Shown: positions 1 through 7,156, counted from the stretch's first letter. The stretch: 43,144 nt of DNA from Bacteroidales bacterium (GCA_017443845.1 JAFSXX010000013.1:1-43144); one strand, 5' to 3'. Translations and numbers: made by a program. Notes: generated by a model not told the origin, from the sequence alone.

Positions 1-117
1 CGGAATCGGACGACGTGTTGACAAAATTAAACCCGAACGGGCGAAAATAGATAGGCCCTTTCAGGGAGTATTTCACAAGTTATTAACATTTGGGGCCAAG
101 TGCCTCTGCAACGGGGC

Positions 118-151
118 TTTTTGCAAAAAAAGGAAAGATTATATACCTTTG
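118..151 (+). promoter_or_regulatory. Promoter of tRNA-Leu
   Basis: A TTTTTG at 118-123 is followed after 20 bp by TACCTTTG at 144-151. This matches the Bacteroidota housekeeping promoter (TTTG, 19-21 bp, TAnnTTTG). The tRNA begins 14 bp downstream, a normal distance for a short tRNA leader. Confidence 0.75.
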
Positions 152-165
152 CCCCCGCTATCGAC

Positions 166-250
166 GCCCGGATGGCGGAATCGGTAGACGCGCTGGTCTC
201 AAACACCAGTGGCTGTAATGGCTGTGCCGGTTCGACCCCGGCTCCGGGTA
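166..250 (+). tRNA. tRNA-Leu (anticodon CAA)
   Basis: The sequence folds as a class II tRNA. The acceptor GCCCGGA (166-172) pairs with TCCGGGT (243-249) with a G-U pair at position 1. The anticodon stem CTGGT/ACCAG carries the loop CTCAAAC, which gives anticodon CAA, reading UUG leucine codons. There is a long variable arm and a T arm GCCGG/CCGGC. The discriminator is A250, and CCA is not encoded. A good promoter lies upstream, and a hairpin begins inside the tRNA 3' end. Confidence 0.95.
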
Positions 251-287
251 CAAGAAAAGGCTCCAGAAAGGAGCCTTTTCTTGTACC
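247..287 (+). terminator. Trailer hairpin of tRNA-Leu
   Basis: A perfect 18-bp inverted repeat, 247-264 against 270-287, encloses the loop AGAAA. The core GGCTCC-AGAAA-GGAGCC followed by TTTT looks like an intrinsic terminator. The stem continues outward so that its last four base pairs are made with the tRNA acceptor end and discriminator (GGTA, 247-250). Confidence 0.7.
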
Positions 288-288
288 A

Positions 289-413
289 GTCGGCGGCTAT
301 GCCGCCTCCTTTGTTTACGGGGGACACCCCCGAAACCCCCGCGGCCTCTGGCCGGGCTGCAGAAGCAGCCTTTTTTCGTGCCCGGAGCCGTCGGCGGCTA
401 AGCCGCCTCCTTT
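289..413. repeat. 24-bp direct repeat pair downstream of tRNA-Leu
   Basis: Two copies, 289-312 and 390-413, lie 101 bp apart and differ by one base (T or A at the centre). Each contains the short palindrome GGCGGCTNNGCCGCC with a CTCCTTT tail. Just before the second copy, CCCGGAGCCG at 381-390 is the reverse complement of the tRNA-Leu 3' part at 239-248. Confidence 0.7.
355..376 (+). terminator. Intrinsic terminator
   Basis: GGCTGC (355-360), loop AGAA and GCAGCC (365-370) are followed by six T residues (371-376). This is a compact rho-independent terminator for rightward transcription from the tRNA-Leu promoter. It is probably a second stop after the trailer hairpin. Confidence 0.7.
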
Positions 414-416
414 CCT

Positions 417-2114
417 TTAATCCTCGTCGGTTTCTTCGGTGCGGCGGATGGATTTGGCGACGTTGATAAGGTGGTCGGCGATACGCTCGAGGTCGGACGA
501 GAGCGAGAGATACTGCGCGCCCACGGCCGGGGTGCAGACCCCTTCGCTCAGGCGGCGGATATGGCTCTCCTCCATCATCTCTGTCAGGTCGTCGGTCTTC
601 TCCTCTATGATATTGGCCTGCTCGAGGGCGGCGAAATCGCCGTCGGTGTAAGCCTTGATCGTCTGGTCGAAGAGGGCGTGGATGGTCGAGCGAAGCGTAC
701 CTATCTCTTTCTGCGCATCTTCCGAGAACTTCTGCGACATCGACTCAAGGGCGGTGGCATACTCAACAATATTCTCCGCATAGTCGCCGATACGCTCGAG
801 GTCGCGCACCGAACGGTAGGTCGTCGAGAGATAGATGCGGTCGGCGGCGCTGAGTCCGCGGCGGCCGGACAGGCGCACCACGTAATCCACAAGGGCGCGG
901 TTCATATAGTCGAGTTCCTCCTCCGTCTTCCTGAACTTGTCGAGACTGTCGAAATCGAGCGTCGTTATGATGTCGAGCGAACGGTCGACGTTGTCCATAG
1001 CCATATCGGCCATACGGAGAATCTCGAGGCGGACCTGACCTGCTGCGACGGCCGGCGTAGAGAGCATATTCTCATTGACATAATGGAGATGGAAGGGCTC
1101 GTCTCCGGCCGGGGCGCTCTTCTTTTCGGGAAGCAGGCGGCATACCGTATCCACCAGCGGGCGGGTCAGGGGGAGCATCACCGCCACGGTCACGGTATTG
1201 AAGAAAGTGTGGAACATCGCCAGCTGGGTCTGCGGAGCGTTGGGGAAGAATTTCGCGAAGATCGATCCGTAGCTGATGCCATCGGTGAATATGCCTACGA
1301 GGGCTCCCACCAGCATAAAGAGGGCTACGCCGAAGCAGTTGAAGAGCAGGTGGATGAGCGCCGTGCGGCGGGCGTTGATGCCGCTGGTGATTCCGGCCAG
1401 GATGGCTACGACGCAGGAACCGATGTTGGAACCCATCGTCAGCATTATGCCCTGGTCGAGCGAGATCAGGTTGGTCACGACCATCGCCAGTGCGATGGAG
1501 GTCATCACCGAAGAGCTCTGTATGATGGCGGTCAGGATGGCGCCGATGAGGACCAGAAGCAGAGGGTTTCTGATCGACGCGAGGAAAGATTTTACGGAAT
1601 CCTGCGCCGCGAAGGCCTCCATCGAGCCGCTCATCAGCGAGAGGCCGACGAACAGCATACCGAAGCCGGTGATTATGCCGCCCGTTGTCTTGAGGGCCTG
1701 TTTTTTGGCAAACATCGCCATAAAGGCGCCGATGCCGGCGAATGCCGAGAAGATGACTGTGGTCGATATAGAGTTGCCTCCAAACATACCGAGCGCCACG
1801 ATCTGCGCGGTGACGGTCGTTCCGATGTTTGCGCCGAAAATCAGCGTTGCGGCCTGATAGAGCGAAATGATTCCGGCATTGACGAAACCGATGGTCATCA
1901 CCGTGGTGGCGCCGGAGCTCTGGATCAGGGCTGTCGAGACCGCTCCCACACCCACTCCGAGCATCTTGCTGGAGGATGCCTTGCCGAAGAGTTTCTTGAG
2001 GCGGTCAGAACTCGCGGCCTCGAGGTTGGAACTCATCATCTGGCAGGCTATCAGGAAAATACCTATACCGGAGAGAAGTGTCAGAATTGCTATTAAAAGT
2101 GTATTGAGATCCAT
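417..2114 (-). CDS. Na+/phosphate cotransporter, NptA type, with C-terminal PhoU-like domain
   Basis: Predicted inner-membrane sodium/phosphate symporter of the NptA (type II Na/Pi cotransporter) family, 565 residues. The N-terminal half has many hydrophobic segments and the family's inverted-repeat hallmark, two QSS motifs: IQSSGATT in the first repeat and IQSSSVMT in the second. Each is paired with a SNIG/ANIGTT segment. The last ~200 residues are a soluble PhoU-like helical bundle, common in bacterial members. I place the start at the ATG at 2112-2114 (MDLNTLL). The reading frame stays open for 33 more codons upstream, but those residues are not membrane-protein-like and the hydrophobic segment follows this Met directly. 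No operon partner is visible. A second phosphate importer (PiT) is encoded at 32367-33419, so the cell has two phosphate-type carriers. Confidence 0.93.
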   Translation of the reverse strand: MDLNTLLIAILTLLSGIGIFLIACQMMSSNLEAASSDRLKKLFGKASSSKMLGVGVGAVSTALIQSSGATTVMTIGFVNAGIISLYQAATLIFGANIGTTVTAQIVALGMFGGNSISTTVIFSAFAGIGAFMAMFAKKQALKTTGGIITGFGMLFVGLSLMSGSMEAFAAQDSVKSFLASIRNPLLLVLIGAILTAIIQSSSVMTSIALAMVVTNLISLDQGIMLTMGSNIGSCVVAILAGITSGINARRTALIHLLFNCFGVALFMLVGALVGIFTDGISYGSIFAKFFPNAPQTQLAMFHTFFNTVTVAVMLPLTRPLVDTVCRLLPEKKSAPAGDEPFHLHYVNENMLSTPAVAAGQVRLEILRMADMAMDNVDRSLDIITTLDFDSLDKFRKTEEELDYMNRALVDYVVRLSGRRGLSAADRIYLSTTYRSVRDLERIGDYAENIVEYATALESMSQKFSEDAQKEIGTLRSTIHALFDQTIKAYTDGDFAALEQANIIEEKTDDLTEMMEESHIRRLSEGVCTPAVGAQYLSLSSDLERIADHLINVAKSIRRTEETDED

Positions 2115-2194
2115 GATTGGAATTTGGTTTTGGAAAATATGAATATATGATGTTTTGCGGATCACTGCGTATCTAAACGCGAGGGGCGCCGCCG

Positions 2195-2497
2195 TCAGAG
2201 CCGGAGGCGGCACATCATATGTAGATATTTCCCTGATCCACAGGATACCGGAGACTTTTCGGATGGTTTCGGAACCGGTGCGGAGAAGCTATCCTCCGGC
2301 ATCTTCGCACCCTGCCTGGAAATACTCTCCCTGCGGACCAACTGACGGATATCCCTCGCCGGGGCGAAATCGTCATCGACCAGCTCCTCGATACTCACTA
2401 CCTCGCTTTCCTCTATCTCCCCGCGCTCGAAAGAGACGCACATTTCCACCGGGGCGGCGGCAAACAGGATAGTCAGTATGAGGGAGAGGATACGCAT
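2195..2497 (-). CDS. Small secreted protein of unknown function
   Basis: 100 residues. It begins with a hydrophobic signal-like segment (MRILSLILTILFAAAP) and continues as an acidic, low-complexity region with several EE and DDD runs. Its start codon lies one base after the asparaginase stop on the same strand, which argues for co-transcription and translational coupling. I recognise no domain. The C-terminus is cysteine- and methionine-poor apart from two Cys (in MCVS and SCGS). It could instead be a decaying fragment, but the tight spacing to ansB and the signal-like start favour a real gene. Confidence 0.55.
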   Translation of the reverse strand: MRILSLILTILFAAAPVEMCVSFERGEIEESEVVSIEELVDDDFAPARDIRQLVRRESISRQGAKMPEDSFSAPVPKPSEKSPVSCGSGKYLHMMCRLRL

Positions 2498-2498
2498 C

Positions 2499-3548
2499 TT
2501 AATACTCTTCGAAATATTTCTGGATCTGCCTCCAGTCCCGCGTCCGGGTCAGGGCCAGCATCAGCAGGATGCGGGCCTTCTGGGGATTCAGGTCGAGAGA
2601 GGCTGCGAAATGATACCGGCTGTCGTCAACTTCGCCGTTCAGGCAGGTGGGACCGGTAGGGCAGCGGGACGAACGGACTATCTGGACTCCCTGCTTCTGC
2701 GCCTCCACCGCGGCGTCGAAGACATCTTTGTAAAAGTTCCCGTCCCCCACTCCGGCCAGGACCACTCCGTCGAATCCGGCCTCCACAAAGGCCTTCATCG
2801 GGAGCGGCGAGGCGTTCGCATAGCCATAGACTATCCCCACCTTCGGGAACTCCGTGAGGTTCGAGACGTCGAATTCTGAGTTTACGGTGTGTCTGTTGAG
2901 CGGCGCCTGCAGATAATGGGCCCTTCCGTCGTGGACATAGCCGATTATGCCGAAGGGACCGCCCTCGAAGGAGTCGCTGTTTATGGTGTGGGTCTTTATG
3001 ACTGTTTTGGCATCCAGAAGCTGGTTGTTCATACAGACGATCACTCCCTTTCCCTGGGACTGCGGAGTGACGGCGGCGGCCACGGCGTTGTAGAGGTTGA
3101 CGGGGCCGTCGGCGCTGATGGCGTTGGAGGGGCGCATCGCGCCTACCAGGATCACGGGCTTGGCGCTTTTGACGGTCAGGTTCAGGAAATATGCCGTCTC
3201 CTCCATCGTGTCGGTGCCGTGGGTGACGATTACCGCATCGTACCGATCCGAAGCGAGGATTTCATTGATGCGTTTGGCCAGGCGGAGCCAGACCTCGTCG
3301 TTCATATCCTGGGAGCCGATGTTGACCAGCTGTTCCCCGCTGATCTCGGCCAGGTCCAGAATCTGCGGAACCGCATCGATAAGGGTCTGGATGCCGACCT
3401 GCCCGGCGACGTAAGCCGACGAAGAGGCAGATGCCGCGACTCCTGCGATGGTGCCTCCTGTAGCGATAATGTGCACCCTGGGCTTGGCCTCGAGGAGAGC
3501 TCCGGCCAGAAGCGCCAATGTCAGAAAGAGTATTTTGAGACTTTTCAC
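2499..3548 (-). CDS. ansB: Type II (periplasmic) L-asparaginase
   Basis: Hydrolyses L-asparagine to aspartate and ammonia in the periplasm. The 349-residue protein has an N-terminal signal peptide (first ~21 residues) followed by the family's first catalytic motif ATGGTIAG with the nucleophile Thr33. The second motif HGTDTMEET has Thr112-Asp113. Further conserved blocks are VGAMRPSNAISADGP, PKVGIVYGYANA, VRSSRCPTG and LNPQKARILLMLAL, and the length is that of the family. By alignment to E. coli AnsB, the Lys162 of the Thr-Asp-Lys triad falls on a proline here (LYNAVAAAVTP). A small secreted protein follows one base downstream. A TATCTTTG element on the minus strand (3560-3553) ends only four bases before the ATG, so the mRNA may be leaderless. 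Confidence 0.95.
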   Translation of the reverse strand: MKSLKILFLTLALLAGALLEAKPRVHIIATGGTIAGVAASASSSAYVAGQVGIQTLIDAVPQILDLAEISGEQLVNIGSQDMNDEVWLRLAKRINEILASDRYDAVIVTHGTDTMEETAYFLNLTVKSAKPVILVGAMRPSNAISADGPVNLYNAVAAAVTPQSQGKGVIVCMNNQLLDAKTVIKTHTINSDSFEGGPFGIIGYVHDGRAHYLQAPLNRHTVNSEFDVSNLTEFPKVGIVYGYANASPLPMKAFVEAGFDGVVLAGVGDGNFYKDVFDAAVEAQKQGVQIVRSSRCPTGPTCLNGEVDDSRYHFAASLDLNPQKARILLMLALTRTRDWRQIQKYFEEY

Positions 3549-3613
3549 AAAACAAAGATAGTTATTTTACGGTTATAGCTTCTGATGAACTCTTTTTTGT
3601 TTTGGCGATTATC

Positions 3614-3644
3614 TTGACGATTCGGCGTAATGATTCTATATTTG
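3614..3644 (+). promoter_or_regulatory. Promoter of the outer-membrane-like protein gene
   Basis: TTG at 3614-3616, a 20-bp spacer and TATATTTG at 3637-3644 resemble the Bacteroidota promoter. It lies 18 bp before the ATG at 3663 and downstream of another in-frame ATG at 3630, which therefore cannot be the start from this promoter. Confidence 0.55.
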
Positions 3645-3662
3645 TTGAAAATATCCTATTCC

Positions 3663-4877
3663 ATGAAAAGAAAGACATTGCTTTTTCTCTTTGCGATAAT
3701 CCTCCCGTTTATGGCGAAGGCGCAGGACAATTCCCTCCAGAGGAGCGGCGACATCTTCGATCTGAATCGGAATACGACTATGGAGTCATCGATAAAGTAT
3801 TGGAGTGACGGGGCTCTGTCTCTCGATGATTTTTCATCAAGGAGAAACGAGTTTCCCAAAATCCTGGAATTCAAATATGGCATCATGTGGGATAACGACA
3901 GATTTAAAATAAAGAATACCGTTTTCGTCGCCCCCGTTTTGAGATGTTATATGGATCCATACTCCTCCTGGATTCATCCGGACTACAGGAACGACGTTAC
4001 GCTCCGCTATATGCAAACAGCCTTCGATTATGTGGAAATCTGCAGCCGGAGGGCGAAGGCCGAGATCGACAGGAAAATAAACGACCAGGTATTCTCTATG
4101 GATGTCCTTCTAATCGGACAGCCATATTTTGCAGATGTACCTCGCAACATCGTCAGGTTCCATATGGGTATCGCCGACAACTTCATCTCCATATTAAACG
4201 ATGAGACCGATCAGGGGCGGGATACCGTAGCCCTCCGCTACTATTCGGACAGGGTTGCCAAAGAGTTATCCGAAGCTGACGACAAGGAGCCGGTCGATCT
4301 TAGAATCAAGCCTGCTGGTTTCGGATTGGGAATGCACGTCGGTATCTCCAGCGAGTTTTACACCGGCCCGGTGAGTACCTACCTTACACCGATTGTCGGA
4401 CTGGGCTTTGGATTCGATTTCGTCTTCAGCAAAATCAACGTTTATACAACTGGAATGCTGGGAAGGGGCGGGCGTTACAAGAAAGACATCGAATTGGACG
4501 ATTACATGTGGTATGCCGGAAAAAAGCAGACCGGCGGCAATCTTGAATTGTCGTTGGGATATACCGCACATGAATCCCTGTGGTGGAAACTGGTGCCCTT
4601 CGCCGGCATCGGAGTCGGTTTCACCGATTACCCCGAAAATCCGTCAAACCCGGTGAATCCGGACAAGAAAACGGATGAGATTTCGGGGTTCCGCTTCCAG
4701 GCCGGATTAAACGTCGACTACAAATTCTACCGCTTGCTGAGTCCGCCGTCCCTTGGCGAATTCTCACTCCGCTCGAGGCTTTTTGTCGCACATACAGACT
4801 TCAAGTATCTGCCTGCAGCCTGGACGCTCAACTTCAGTTTATATATAGACTTTACCAACTGGCTTCTAAAAAAATAG
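3663..4877 (+). CDS. Secreted, probably outer-membrane beta-barrel protein, function unknown
   Basis: 404 residues starting with a clear signal peptide (MKRKTLLFLFAIILPFMAKA, cut before QDN). The middle part is rich in charged residues. The second half alternates aromatic and glycine-rich stretches (GFGLGMHVG, VGLGFGFDFVF, PFAGIGVGF, FRFQAGLNVDY) typical of outer-membrane beta strands, and the end NFSLYIDF fits a final strand. I recognise no named family. The start is chosen at 3663 because the signal peptide begins there and a TATATTTG promoter element lies between this ATG and the upstream one. It is monocistronic: divergent from ansB and followed by a repeat-rich region. Confidence 0.8.
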   Translation: MKRKTLLFLFAIILPFMAKAQDNSLQRSGDIFDLNRNTTMESSIKYWSDGALSLDDFSSRRNEFPKILEFKYGIMWDNDRFKIKNTVFVAPVLRCYMDPYSSWIHPDYRNDVTLRYMQTAFDYVEICSRRAKAEIDRKINDQVFSMDVLLIGQPYFADVPRNIVRFHMGIADNFISILNDETDQGRDTVALRYYSDRVAKELSEADDKEPVDLRIKPAGFGLGMHVGISSEFYTGPVSTYLTPIVGLGFGFDFVFSKINVYTTGMLGRGGRYKKDIELDDYMWYAGKKQTGGNLELSLGYTAHESLWWKLVPFAGIGVGFTDYPENPSNPVNPDKKTDEISGFRFQAGLNVDYKFYRLLSPPSLGEFSLRSRLFVAHTDFKYLPAAWTLNFSLYIDFTNWLLKK

Positions 4878-4977
4878 GCTGATGCGGCTGCCCTGGCTGG
4901 CCTTGTTTATCCGATGAGCGGTCCTTCGGGGAGATGAGGCCTTCTCTTTAGCGCTCAATCCAATGCGCGTGCCTGGT

Positions 4978-5117
4978 TCCCTCACTCACCAGGGATTTGC
5001 CCGGCGGAGCCGGTCACATCCCTGCCCCGCCTGCGGCGGAAATCGAACAAAGATATCCCTCACTCACCAGGGATTTGCCCGGCGAAGCCGGTCACATCCC
5101 TGCCCCGCCTGCGGCGG
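4978..5117. repeat. 62-bp direct repeat pair containing tRNA-Ser 3'-end sequence
   Basis: Copies at 4978-5039 and 5056-5117 are 78 bp apart and differ at one base. Each starts with TCCCTCACTCACC, exactly the 3' end of the nearby tRNA-Ser but in inverted orientation. Each then contains nested palindromes: GGGAT...ATCCC enclosing CCGGC...GCCGG, then CCGCC TGC GGCGG. The 4878-4977 stretch before them holds no gene that I can see. Confidence 0.85.
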
Positions 5118-5123
5118 GGCTTT

Positions 5124-5187
5124 GCCAAAGGGAGAATAAAATATGGGCACAAGCTTGCTTGCGCCCATATTTTATTCTCCCTTTGGC
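5124..5187 (-). terminator. Long perfect hairpin after tRNA-Ser
   Basis: Arms 5124-5148 and 5163-5187 are a perfect 25-bp inverted repeat. The 14-base loop contains a further CAAGC/GCTTG pairing. On the minus strand the stem starts at the discriminator and CCA of tRNA-Ser (5187-5184), so the tRNA runs straight into it. There is no long U-run, so it may be a processing or termination structure or a repeat element. Confidence 0.6.
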
Positions 5188-5273
5188 GGTGAGTGAGGGA
5201 TTCGAACCCCCGGTACGGTCACCCGCACACCTGTTTTCGAGGCAGGCTCCTTCAACCACTCGGACAACTCACC
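5184..5273 (-). tRNA. tRNA-Ser (anticodon CGA), CCA encoded
   Basis: The acceptor GGTGAGT (5273-5267) pairs with ACTCACC (5194-5188), with discriminator G5187 and an encoded CCA (5186-5184). The anticodon loop CTCGAAA gives CGA (UCG codons). The long variable arm and the discriminator G are serine features. The innermost anticodon-stem pair appears to be C-A, a small irregularity. Confidence 0.93.
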
Positions 5274-5282
5274 TTTTACTTT

Positions 5283-5316
5283 CGGAGGGTATGATTCCAA
5301 AGCATCATACCCTCCG
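5283..5316. repeat. Hairpin between tRNA-Pro and tRNA-Ser
   Basis: A perfect 13-bp inverted repeat (5283-5295 and 5304-5316) with an 8-base loop fills the spacer between two tRNA genes transcribed in the same direction. It has no U-run. It could be a processing signal in a common precursor. Confidence 0.6.
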
Positions 5317-5322
5317 TAACTG

Positions 5323-5395
5323 TCTGGATGACTGGACTTGAACCAGCGACCTCCTGGTCCCTAACCAGGTGCGCTACCAACTGCGCCACATCCAG
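5323..5395 (-). tRNA. tRNA-Pro (anticodon AGG by sequence)
   Basis: The acceptor CTGGATG (5395-5389) pairs with CATCCAG (5330-5324), discriminator A5323. The D stem is GCGC/GCGC, the anticodon stem CCTGG/CCAGG and the T stem GCTGG/CCAGT. The loop TTAGGGA gives A34 G35 G36 with G37. C1-G72, A73 and G35-G36 are proline identity features. CCA is not encoded. An A34 proline anticodon is unusual in bacteria. Confidence 0.88.
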
Positions 5396-5447
5396 AAAAA
5401 CCCGTTTTCACGGTGGCGGACAAACCGCCTTTTTCCGTTTGGGACTG

Positions 5448-5455
5448 CAAAGGTA
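5448..5455 (-). promoter_or_regulatory. -7 element of the tRNA-Pro/tRNA-Ser operon
   Basis: TACCTTTG on the minus strand, identical to the -7 element of tRNA-Leu, lies about 50 bp before tRNA-Pro. I see no clear TTTG at -33; the upstream stretch is a T/A-rich tract (5456-5494). Confidence 0.5.
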
Positions 5456-5554
5456 ATAAAAAAAGGTAATTATTATCTTTTTTTTCTTTTTTTTGCCATC
5501 TCACTAAAATAACCGCAAGCGGAACGGCCTGATCCGACGCGCCCCATCCGTGGT

Positions 5555-5782
5555 TTATTTTGAGTGGTCTATCGTTCCCAAGGCTCCCTTTCTGACAATA
5601 AGATTCTCATTTTCATAAGGATTGGTCTCGGACAGGCCTTTCGTCCTGAATGTTTGATATTTGATTTTAAGCAGCTCACGCATCCTGCTGTCCTCAAACA
5701 TAGCCGCCACACTTCCGAAATAGATGTGCGTATGAGTCTCTTTCAACTCAACATGTATTATCGTCCTGTCGTGTTTAAGCAT
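5555..5782 (-). CDS. Small conserved Bacteroidales-type protein, function unknown
   Basis: 75 residues, no signal peptide or membrane segment. The core reads HIYFGSVAAMFED followed by a conserved-looking GLSETNPYENENLIVRKG, a pattern I associate with a small, uncharacterised family of Bacteroidales proteins; this is recollection, not a search. I start at the ATG at 5782; a GTG three codons upstream is possible. The gene is transcribed divergently from the operon ending in the RAYT transposase. Both promoters carry the same 13-bp repeat in their spacers, so it could regulate that operon or be co-regulated with it. Basic and charged residues would allow DNA binding, but no known fold is evident. 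Confidence 0.65.
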   Translation of the reverse strand: MLKHDRTIIHVELKETHTHIYFGSVAAMFEDSRMRELLKIKYQTFRTKGLSETNPYENENLIVRKGALGTIDHSK

Positions 5783-5790
5783 CGCCAACA

Positions 5791-5822
5791 CAAAAATAGC
5801 ACATATCTACAATTCTCGCAAA
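5791..5822 (-). promoter_or_regulatory. Leftward promoter of the small divergent gene
   Basis: On the minus strand TTTG (5822-5819), a 20-bp spacer and TATTTTTG (5798-5791) match the Bacteroidota consensus. It lies 8 bp before the ATG at 5782. Confidence 0.6.
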
Positions 5823-5859
5823 AAAGTAGAAATTATTTTGAAACCCATCTACAATTGTC
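5805..5859. promoter_or_regulatory. Candidate operator pair in divergent promoters
   Basis: ATCTACAATTCTC at 5805-5817 and ATCTACAATTGTC at 5847-5859 match at 12 of 13 positions and are 42 bp apart, about four helical turns. The first lies in the -33/-7 spacer of the leftward promoter, the second in the spacer of the rightward promoter. This placement suggests a shared repressor site. It is inference. Confidence 0.45.
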
Positions 5860-5867
5860 TATATTTG
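5837..5867 (+). promoter_or_regulatory. Rightward promoter of the RAYT operon
   Basis: TTTG (5837-5840), a 19-bp spacer and TATATTTG (5860-5867) are a full consensus match. The first gene starts at 5895. Confidence 0.7.
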
Positions 5868-5894
5868 TACCGTTGAACGATACGTGAAAGAGAA

Positions 5895-6251
5895 ATGAAA
5901 AAGATTCTTGAAGTTCTCCGATTTGGAGATACCGATATCCGGTTCAATACGGATATCCCTCTGCAAAAGTTGCCCCAAGCGGTACAAACCCTGCCACCGG
6001 AAATCCTTATGGCCATGGCCACTACCCTGTGGGGCGGAAATGAACCGGCCGTTCTCGCAATGATCCGGGTCCTCGCAATCGCTGATCTGGCGCTTTCAGT
6101 AAACAGGGAAGAGATGATTTCCGAGCTGGACGAGGCGTCGAAACACCTGGCCTTAGCATTTAAACGGTCAATCAGGGATGTCTCAAACCAAGGAGGAAAC
6201 ATTGTCATTTTCGGTCCCGGAGTGCCTCCTCCCTCGGCCGATAAAAGCTGA
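5895..6251 (+). CDS. Hypothetical protein encoded with the RAYT transposase
   Basis: 118 residues, soluble, no signal peptide. I do not recognise a family. The N-terminus is MKKILEVLRFGDTDIRFNTD; the middle is helical and hydrophobic (PPEILMAMATTLWGGNEPAVLAMIRVLAIADLALS), and the tail is glycine- and proline-rich. A strong promoter lies 28 bp upstream, and only 17 bp separate its stop from the RAYT start, so the two are very likely one operon. Its role may be linked to the transposase or to the repeat array downstream, but nothing in the sequence shows how. Confidence 0.7.
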   Translation: MKKILEVLRFGDTDIRFNTDIPLQKLPQAVQTLPPEILMAMATTLWGGNEPAVLAMIRVLAIADLALSVNREEMISELDEASKHLALAFKRSIRDVSNQGGNIVIFGPGVPPPSADKS

Positions 6252-6268
6252 TCTGGCGGAGATTTCCG

Positions 6269-7156
6269 ATGAAAATGTTTCTTGTGACCACCGGGAGGCA
6301 TCTCGGTGAGGTCTGGTTCCGGAATGATGAAGACTTCCGGGTGGGTATGAATTGCATCGCGATCATTGCCTTTACTTGCAGGGTAAAGGTCTTGGCCTTC
6401 GTCCTGATGTCCAATCACATTCATATTATTATTTGTTGTGAAGACCAGGAAAAGGCTAAGGCATTTGCAGATGCCTTCAAGAAAAGGTACAGCTACTATC
6501 TGAGGATAAAATATGGCAAAAAAGAATTCCTGCGCAGATCGATATGTGACATCAGGGAAATAAAAAATGAGAACGAGTCCCCGGAGCGGGCAATAGCTTA
6601 TGTGCAGATGAATCCTGTTGCAGCGAATATCTGCTCATCCCCCGTAATGTATCCTTGGGGCACAGGAGCATCCTTTTTCAATCCCGAGAAACCTGACGGA
6701 CGACAACTGAAAGATTTCTCAATAAGGGAGCAATCCAGGATTCTCAGGAGCAATATCCTGCTACCCCCGAAATTGATTATTACGGACAAATTGTTCGCAG
6801 CACCTGAATCTTACGTTGATATTCAATTGGTTGAGAGCATTTTCCACACCGCCAAACGATTCAACTATTTTCTCGAGAACTCATCGAAAATCAAGCATCA
6901 GATCAAAGATCACAACTGCTCCATTCCCTCTTTCAGTGATCAGGCTGTTCTGGCCGCAATTCCAGATCTATATAGATCGCTTTTTTCAGAAAAGTACCCT
7001 GGCTTTTCCAAAGAGACTGAAAGCTCTCTCAGCATCAATCAAAAAATCCTCTTCATCAAACAATTAAAATTCCGATTCAGTTCAGATACCGGACAATTGT
7101 CCAGAGTTACCGGCTGGACCGAATCAGAGATCGCCGACTTGATCAACGCTTTTTGA
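6269..7156 (+). CDS. REP-associated tyrosine transposase (RAYT, Y1/IS200-like HUH domain)
   Basis: 295 residues. The N-terminal ~130 residues form a Y1 transposase domain: metal-binding HUH-type pair His50-Ile-His52 (MSNHIHIIICC), and the nucleophile candidate Tyr111 in AIAYVQMNPVAAN, where Tyr followed by an NP is the RAYT pattern. Such enzymes nick and rejoin single-stranded DNA at imperfect palindromes; they are usually single-copy, domesticated relatives of IS200/IS605 transposases. The C-terminal ~160 residues are of unknown function and may bind DNA. The gene is second in an operon behind a hypothetical gene. Thirty-five bases after its stop begins an array of eight 52-bp palindromic units, which I infer to be its substrate. 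The protein appears intact, with both catalytic motifs present. Confidence 0.88.
   Translation: MKMFLVTTGRHLGEVWFRNDEDFRVGMNCIAIIAFTCRVKVLAFVLMSNHIHIIICCEDQEKAKAFADAFKKRYSYYLRIKYGKKEFLRRSICDIREIKNENESPERAIAYVQMNPVAANICSSPVMYPWGTGASFFNPEKPDGRQLKDFSIREQSRILRSNILLPPKLIITDKLFAAPESYVDIQLVESIFHTAKRFNYFLENSSKIKHQIKDHNCSIPSFSDQAVLAAIPDLYRSLFSEKYPGFSKETESSLSINQKILFIKQLKFRFSSDTGQLSRVTGWTESEIADLINAF

Noticed and set aside
471-2096. 541-codon plus-strand frame opposite the Na/Pi cotransporter
   Set aside because: Composition is Arg/His/Gly/Asp-rich without hydrophobic core, typical of an antisense shadow.
5849-6424. 191-codon minus-strand frame opposite the first RAYT-operon gene
   Set aside because: It spans the divergent promoter region and both downstream genes; composition is not protein-like, whereas the plus-strand genes have promoter and motifs.
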